Shown here: positions 24,002 to 27,198 of the stretch, one piece after another
Position numbering within the stretch: position 1 is the stretch's first letter
How the letters are laid out: every line of letters starts with the position of its first letter
DNA from: JAGNRR01 sp964409905
GTDB lineage: Bacteria > Bacteroidota > Bacteroidia > Chitinophagales > Chitinophagaceae
DNA: 27,198 nt
Direction: 5' to 3'
Assembly (NCBI GenBank): GCA_964409905.1
Contig: CAYPET010000025.1
Coordinates: 1 to 27,198, forward strand
Notes under the pieces: model-generated
Told to the model about the DNA's origin: nothing
The model's input: only the letters and a program-made list of their open reading frames with translations
Databases searched by the model: none
Program-made: the position numbers and the translations under genes

Positions 24002-24553
24002 TTACTTACAAGTTTTTTTGAAAGTTTCAAAAGTCGTATTTTGATAATTGTTTTTTGCAATAAAATTTAGGATGCAATTGAAATCGTTGGCTTGCTGAAA
24101 ACCCTTGACTATGGTGATGCGTGCTATTTTTTCATCCATCAGCACAAAGGAAGGATAACTCATTTGGTTATCCAACAAAGAGGCGGCAAGTTCATGAAAA
24201 CCTCGCCTTCCTTCATTTACAAAGGCAAAAGTGTGTTGGTCGAATACAATATTTTCTTTTTGTTCGGCATCAAGTTTGACTGCGTAAAAATGCTCATTTA
24301 TGTTTTGAACCACAGCAGGGTCCGCAAAAGTGGTCATGTCCATACGTTTGCACCAGCCACACCAATCGGTGTAAACGTCAATCAGCATTTTGCGTGGCTG
24401 CTTTTTCATTTTTGCTACGGCCTGATCCCAGCTTAGCCACTCAATACTGGCTTGTTTATTAATTGGGGGTTGTGCATTCATTACGCTATTACTAATGAAA
24501 ATAGTCATCAACAGTATTGCCAATGCACTAAGTCGTATTGTGGAAGTATTCAT
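24002..24553 (-). CDS. Secreted thioredoxin-fold protein (DUF255/thioredoxin_7-like)
   Basis: A 183-aa exported protein. An N-terminal signal or anchor (LSALAILLMTIFISNSVMNAQ) is followed by a thioredoxin-like domain at about 37-165. The redox motif is DWCGWCKRMD (C65, C68) after the strand MLIDVYT, and YPSFVLMDE contains the cis-Pro. The spacing and the sequence TDWCGWCKRMDMTTFADPAVV are typical of the thioredoxin_7/DsbD-C-like group. It probably reduces or isomerises disulfides in the periplasm. It leads the operon with the M3 peptidase and has a predicted promoter with both boxes. A specific substrate cannot be named. Confidence 0.9.
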   Translation of the reverse strand: MNTSTIRLSALAILLMTIFISNSVMNAQPPINKQASIEWLSWDQAVAKMKKQPRKMLIDVYTDWCGWCKRMDMTTFADPAVVQNINEHFYAVKLDAEQKENIVFDQHTFAFVNEGRRGFHELAASLLDNQMSYPSFVLMDEKIARITIVKGFQQANDFNCILNFIAKNNYQNTTFETFKKTCK

Positions 24554-24578
24554 TTTTTGTGAGCTAAATCTATTCTTT

Positions 24579-24611
24579 CAAATTTAGGCCTTTTATTATT
24601 ATGCATTCAAA
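24579..24611 (-). promoter_or_regulatory. Promoter of the thioredoxin-fold/M3 peptidase operon
   Basis: A 13-nt direct repeat (ttcaaatttaggc at 24577-24589 and 24606-24618) contains TAAATTTG on the minus strand in both copies. In the proximal copy it is the -7 box. The TTTG of the distal copy lies 21 bases upstream and fits the -33 box. The distal copy could also serve as a second -7 box. Confidence 0.6.
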
Positions 24612-24718
24612 TTTAGGCATCGTAATTACCTCTTATGTCGCTGTTGGGTGCATGGGAAAGCCCCATTGGTACGGGCAAAATGTGAATAACTTTATCGGTT
24701 TACGTTACTTATCAGAAA

Positions 24719-24726
24719 TAAATTTG
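24719..24726 (+). promoter_or_regulatory. -7 box for the HU gene
   Basis: TAAATTTG is an exact TAnnTTTG match, 33 bases before the ATG at 24752. A weak GTTTA at 24698-24702 lies near the expected -33 position. Confidence 0.55.
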
Positions 24727-24751
24727 TCATCTAAACAACTTTTGATTTTTT

Positions 24752-25060
24752 ATGAACAAAAAAGAAATGGCTGAGGCGATAGCTGCCAAAACGGGCCTTA
24801 CAAAAAAAGATGCAGCAAATGCAATGAATGCTACATTCGAAGTAATTGAAGAGTCATTAGCAAATGGTGAGCGCGTTTCACTTATTGGCTTTGGTACTTT
24901 TGATGTAAAGTATCGTCCGGCACGTCAGGGCGTAAATCCTAGTACGGGCGGAAAAATTAAAATTGCTGAAAAAGCAATGGCTAAATTTAAAGCGGGTAAA
25001 TCATTGGGCGACCGTGTAAACAAACCCAAGTTGCGCAAAGCATTAAAAGGTGGTAAATAA
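24752..25060 (+). CDS. hup: HU-family histone-like DNA-binding protein
   Basis: A 102-aa nucleoid protein that bends and compacts DNA as a dimer. It starts MNKKEMAEAIAAKTGLTKKDAANAM, the usual dimerisation helices. It has the GERVSLIGFGTFDVKYRPARQGVNPSTGGKI stretch with the DNA-intercalating arm around the conserved RxGxNPxTG motif (here RQGVNPSTG), and the closing helix with a Lys-rich tail (NKPKLRKALKGGK). The tail is about ten residues longer than E. coli HU and basic. The gene is monocistronic, with an exact -7 box ahead and a strong terminator behind. Confidence 0.95.
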   Translation: MNKKEMAEAIAAKTGLTKKDAANAMNATFEVIEESLANGERVSLIGFGTFDVKYRPARQGVNPSTGGKIKIAEKAMAKFKAGKSLGDRVNKPKLRKALKGGK

Positions 25061-25080
25061 TGCTATTTATCATATTTGAA

Positions 25081-25113
25081 AAAAGACCGCATGTTTCATG
25101 CGGTCTTTTTTTT
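25081..25113 (+). terminator. Terminator of the HU gene
   Basis: A 13-bp perfect stem (aaaagaccgcatg / catgcggtctttt) with a TTT loop and a trailing T run, 20 bases past the stop codon. The A-rich left flank means it could also stop minus-strand transcription coming from the proteorhodopsin gene. Confidence 0.9.
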
Positions 25114-25169
25114 AATATCCTACTAATTGGGATTTTGTTTCAGGCGTTGTAACTTTAGAGACATAGCCT

Positions 25170-25271
25170 ATGAAAAATATGCTTAGGCTGCAGCTTCTTT
25201 TGTTTTATGTGTTCATTTCCTTTTCTGTCACGGCACAACGTTCAAATTGTGCCTTTGCAATATGTGATTAG
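25170..25271 (+). pseudogene. Signal-peptide-only ORF, probable 5' remnant of a secreted-protein gene
   Basis: The frame encodes 33 aa: a textbook signal peptide (MKNMLRLQLLLFYVFISFS, then VTAQ) followed by only ten further residues and a TAG. That stop overlaps the last codons of the convergent proteorhodopsin gene (PR stop 25268-25270). A possible promoter (TTG, then TAACTTTA near 25150-25157) precedes it. An intact export signal without a mature domain suggests that the rest of the gene was replaced when the rhodopsin cassette arrived. A genuine tiny secreted peptide cannot be excluded. Confidence 0.5.
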
Positions 25272-25999
25272 TCCAGTACTTTTTGCTTTTTAACTGCCAA
25301 AGCATAAATTACTAAGCCAAAGCCAATCTTATTAATTGCATCTGCAATATTATAAGCAACATCTATACTACCTGTGCCTAGAATACTAGTATACCAGCCA
25401 TCTGTTCCAAGCATATAACCTAGAGGGTAAATAGCCCAACCTACTAAAACAAACCAGCTCAATATTTTATGTGCTTGTAGAATTTCTCCACCAGATTGTA
25501 CAGCAAGTTTCTTAGCGCTTCCAAGCCAAATCTCGTATACAATATAGAAATAAGCTAGACCTGAAATAAAGCCCCAAAGTGCAGCCTGATCAGTAAATAC
25601 TGCTTCTCCAAAATAACCAGTTACGAGCATGATTACAGAAAAAAAGATGAGTCTCCACATTAATGATTGCTTTGCACCAGCTACCTTTAAAATCAAGTAG
25701 AATTCAACACACATTAGTGGTACAGTAAGAACCCAGTCTACATATCTAAAGAATGTAGGAGATTCCATGTTAGCGGCCCAGTAATCTCTCATATAGAAAT
25801 AATGGACTGCGGCAATAAAAGTGATTAGTCCTGAGACTAATACAGAGGTTCGCCATTTCTTGTCAAATTGATTTAAAGACAAGAAGAAGAAGGCTGAAGC
25901 GGCCATCATAGCCATACTACCTACGAAAAATGTGAAACCTACATAATCTGTAGCGACTATTTTTGAGGTCATGTCTGATAACAATACGGTCATGTTCAT
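25268..25999 (-). CDS. Proteorhodopsin, light-driven proton pump (green type)
   Basis: A 243-aa seven-helix retinal protein. Helix C reads RYVDWVLTVPLMCVEFYLIL, giving the proton-pump triad D88-T92-E99 (DTE, as in D97-T101-E108 of marine proteorhodopsin) and Met96 at the spectral-tuning position 105, which is green-absorbing in Bacteroidota pumps. The Schiff-base Lys is K224 in DAINKIGFGL, with counterion D220. The His that pairs with the primary acceptor is H66 (AAVHYFYM). In helix E, LWGFISG places Gly143 at the position occupied by Trp138 in bacteriorhodopsin, where a Gly opens the fenestration used for carotenoid antenna binding. The pump lies in the inner membrane and exports protons. 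It is divergent from blh, which makes retinal. Confidence 0.97.
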   Translation of the reverse strand: MNMTVLLSDMTSKIVATDYVGFTFFVGSMAMMAASAFFFLSLNQFDKKWRTSVLVSGLITFIAAVHYFYMRDYWAANMESPTFFRYVDWVLTVPLMCVEFYLILKVAGAKQSLMWRLIFFSVIMLVTGYFGEAVFTDQAALWGFISGLAYFYIVYEIWLGSAKKLAVQSGGEILQAHKILSWFVLVGWAIYPLGYMLGTDGWYTSILGTGSIDVAYNIADAINKIGFGLVIYALAVKKQKVLD

Positions 26000-26022
26000 A
26001 ATTAGTGTTTTTTATTAATGAT

Positions 26023-26030
26023 TAAAAGTA
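26023..26030 (-). promoter_or_regulatory. Possible -7 box of the proteorhodopsin gene
   Basis: On the minus strand this reads TACTTTTA, one mismatch from TAnnTTTG and 24 bases before the ATG. Poly-T further upstream contains a TTTG only 12 bases away. This is a weak match, so the promoter may need an activator or lie elsewhere. Confidence 0.3.
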
Positions 26031-26064
26031 TAAAATCTTTAACAAAAAAAAAACTATTAGTGCC

Positions 26065-26072
26065 TAAATTTT
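26065..26072 (+). promoter_or_regulatory. Possible -7 box of the blh gene
   Basis: TAAATTTT, one mismatch from TAnnTTTG, lies 36 bases before the GTG start. The preceding GCC-TAAATTT context equals that of the promoter at 24579. The -33 region is A-rich without a clear TTG. Confidence 0.35.
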
Positions 26073-26107
26073 TTTATCATAATTTTACAATTATGTTAAA
26101 ATTATAA

Positions 26108-27010
26108 GTGAAAAACTTAAACAAAATATCTATTTTAAGTAGTTTTATGGGTCTATGGATAACCTCTATGTTCTCAGATAATCTAGAGATCGTTCTGGGT
26201 TTCATCCTAATTTTTACGTTTGGGATTTTACATGGATCAAATGATCTGCTTATAATCAACGCCCTTCAAGGCAATCAAAAAAAGTACACCTTTTTTAAGG
26301 TTTTAATGTTGTATCTCCTGACTGTTTTTGCAGCAATTATAGTTTTTTACTTAATTCCTATTGCTGCTCTTCTACTGTTTGTGCTTTTTAGTTCATATCA
26401 TTTCGGACAGCAACAGTGGGAAAGCCGAAAATTGGAATTTTCCCCAACTGCACTCAAGGCATTTTACTTTATATACGGATTACTCATTTTAGAATTATTA
26501 TTTGTGCTAAATCAATCAGACGTTATAGAAATTGTGCAGGAAATTACTGCTTATAAACTAACTCCTGATTTAATTTTTTTTAGTTTTATAGTTTCGGCAT
26601 TTAGTTTTATACTTATTTCCATTTATGCCATTATTAAAGCATCCTCCTATAAAAAAATAATTGTGGAAGAGTTTTTTTACCTAATTGTTTTGGCCATTAT
26701 TTTTAAAGTATCCACGCTTATCTGGGGGTTCACTATTTATTTCATTTTTTGGCATAGTATACCTTCGCTTTTCGAGCAAGTGAATTATGTGTATGGCAAT
26801 TTAAATCGAAAAAACTTTCTGCAATATTGCAAAAACGCTTTTCCCTACTGGATGATATCAATTATTGGTATTACAATACTTTATTTTATTTTCAAAGAAG
26901 AAAAAATTTTTACCGCCATATTTTTCTCTTTCATTGCAGCTATAACCTTCCCGCATGCTTTGATAATGAATACGATGTTTTCTAAAAATGCAAAAGGGAA
27001 CCATCGATAA
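26108..27010 (+). CDS. blh: Brp/Blh-family beta-carotene 15,15'-dioxygenase
   Basis: A 300-aa integral membrane enzyme that cleaves beta-carotene into two retinal molecules, the chromophore of the neighbouring proteorhodopsin. It has about eight hydrophobic helices and the family's His-bearing segments: ILHGSNDL (H42), FSSYHFGQQQWE (H98), IFWHSIPSLFEQ (H216) and FPHALIMN (H283), which supply candidate iron ligands. The start is GTG. The next in-frame ATG would remove the first helix. It is transcribed away from the proteorhodopsin gene across a 108-base shared upstream region. The coding sequence looks clearly more A/T-rich than the genes on the left, which may be a sign of acquisition or simply of membrane-protein codon needs. 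Beta-carotene synthesis genes (crtE, crtB, crtI, crtY) are not in the window. Confidence 0.93.
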   Translation: MKNLNKISILSSFMGLWITSMFSDNLEIVLGFILIFTFGILHGSNDLLIINALQGNQKKYTFFKVLMLYLLTVFAAIIVFYLIPIAALLLFVLFSSYHFGQQQWESRKLEFSPTALKAFYFIYGLLILELLFVLNQSDVIEIVQEITAYKLTPDLIFFSFIVSAFSFILISIYAIIKASSYKKIIVEEFFYLIVLAIIFKVSTLIWGFTIYFIFWHSIPSLFEQVNYVYGNLNRKNFLQYCKNAFPYWMISIIGITILYFIFKEEKIFTAIFFSFIAAITFPHALIMNTMFSKNAKGNHR

Positions 27011-27198
27011 ATCAACTAGCGTAAGAATGCAGCAAAGCCCAAGCGTTGCGTACTTGTGAGATGCTATTCGAAGAACTCACTTTAAAATGCCGCTCAAGAT
27101 GCTGTAAGCTTCCCCAAATTGTTACCATTGTAAATTTAATAGATTTTGTTTTTTATAGTTAATAGGTGAAAGATAATTTAATGATTTATGGGGTCTAT
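27011..27198. other. Window end without a recognised gene
   Basis: A stretch of 188 bases after blh. There is no clear hairpin terminator. The minus strand holds a frame of about 38 codons starting MVTIWGSLQHLERHF and ending close to the blh stop. I cannot assign it, and it may be a gene remnant or chance. Confidence 0.4.

Noticed and set aside
27011..27198. A small minus-strand frame as a transposase fragment marking the right edge of the rhodopsin cassette
   Set aside because: The 38-codon frame has no recognisable transposase motif and no terminal inverted repeats were seen, so a mobile element cannot be supported.

Overview
The window reads as chromosomal DNA of a member of the Bacteroidota, probably an aquatic one. 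The evidence is: exact or near-exact TAnnTTTG -7 promoter boxes ahead of many genes, a type IX secretion (T9SS) C-terminal sorting domain, a surface lipoprotein with an acidic run after the lipobox Cys, few Shine-Dalgarno sites, and a proteorhodopsin with an adjacent blh gene. The order or family cannot be fixed from the sequence alone. There is no intergenic stretch over 300 bases, and I saw no rRNA, tRNA, CRISPR array or complete insertion sequence.

Layout. (1) 83-1312: NADP isocitrate dehydrogenase. (2) 1489-9993: a glycan-precursor locus. A membrane GT-C glycosyltransferase with a TPR tail is divergent from a three-gene operon: HAD phosphatase, UbiA-type prenyltransferase, and a single polypeptide joining DprE1-like oxidase to DprE2-like reductase. 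These match the polyprenyl-phosphoryl-D-arabinofuranose route. Convergent to them are a LamG/T9SS protein, a GT2 glycosyltransferase and UDP-galactopyranose mutase. The locus could therefore supply both arabinofuranose and galactofuranose donors. (3) 10050-12146: an unrecognised secreted protein and dihydrolipoyl dehydrogenase. (4) 12219-14525: a TolB-like propeller and an M28/PDZ peptidase in one operon. (5) 14696-18401, all minus strand: FAS1 surface lipoprotein, a CarH/LitR-type MerR regulator with a cobalamin-binding signature, a PsbP/DcrB-like secreted protein and L-threonine aldolase. (6) 18563-21790: a VWA protein, a MoxR/ChlI-like AAA+ ATPase and a TRIC-type channel in one operon. (7) 21851-24553: an M3 peptidase lipoprotein and a secreted thioredoxin-fold protein. 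(8) 24752-25060: HU. (9) 25268-27010: a divergent proteorhodopsin/blh retinal cassette, preceded by what looks like the beheaded 5' end of a secreted-protein gene.

Two themes stand out. The first is the furanose-donor locus with its DprE1-DprE2 fusion, whose benzothiazinone-target cysteine is replaced by alanine. The second is light use. A green-type proton pump carries a Gly at the antenna-fenestration position, sits beside the enzyme that makes its retinal, and shares the window with a predicted B12-dependent photoreceptor repressor that has a palindrome placed at its own predicted transcription start.
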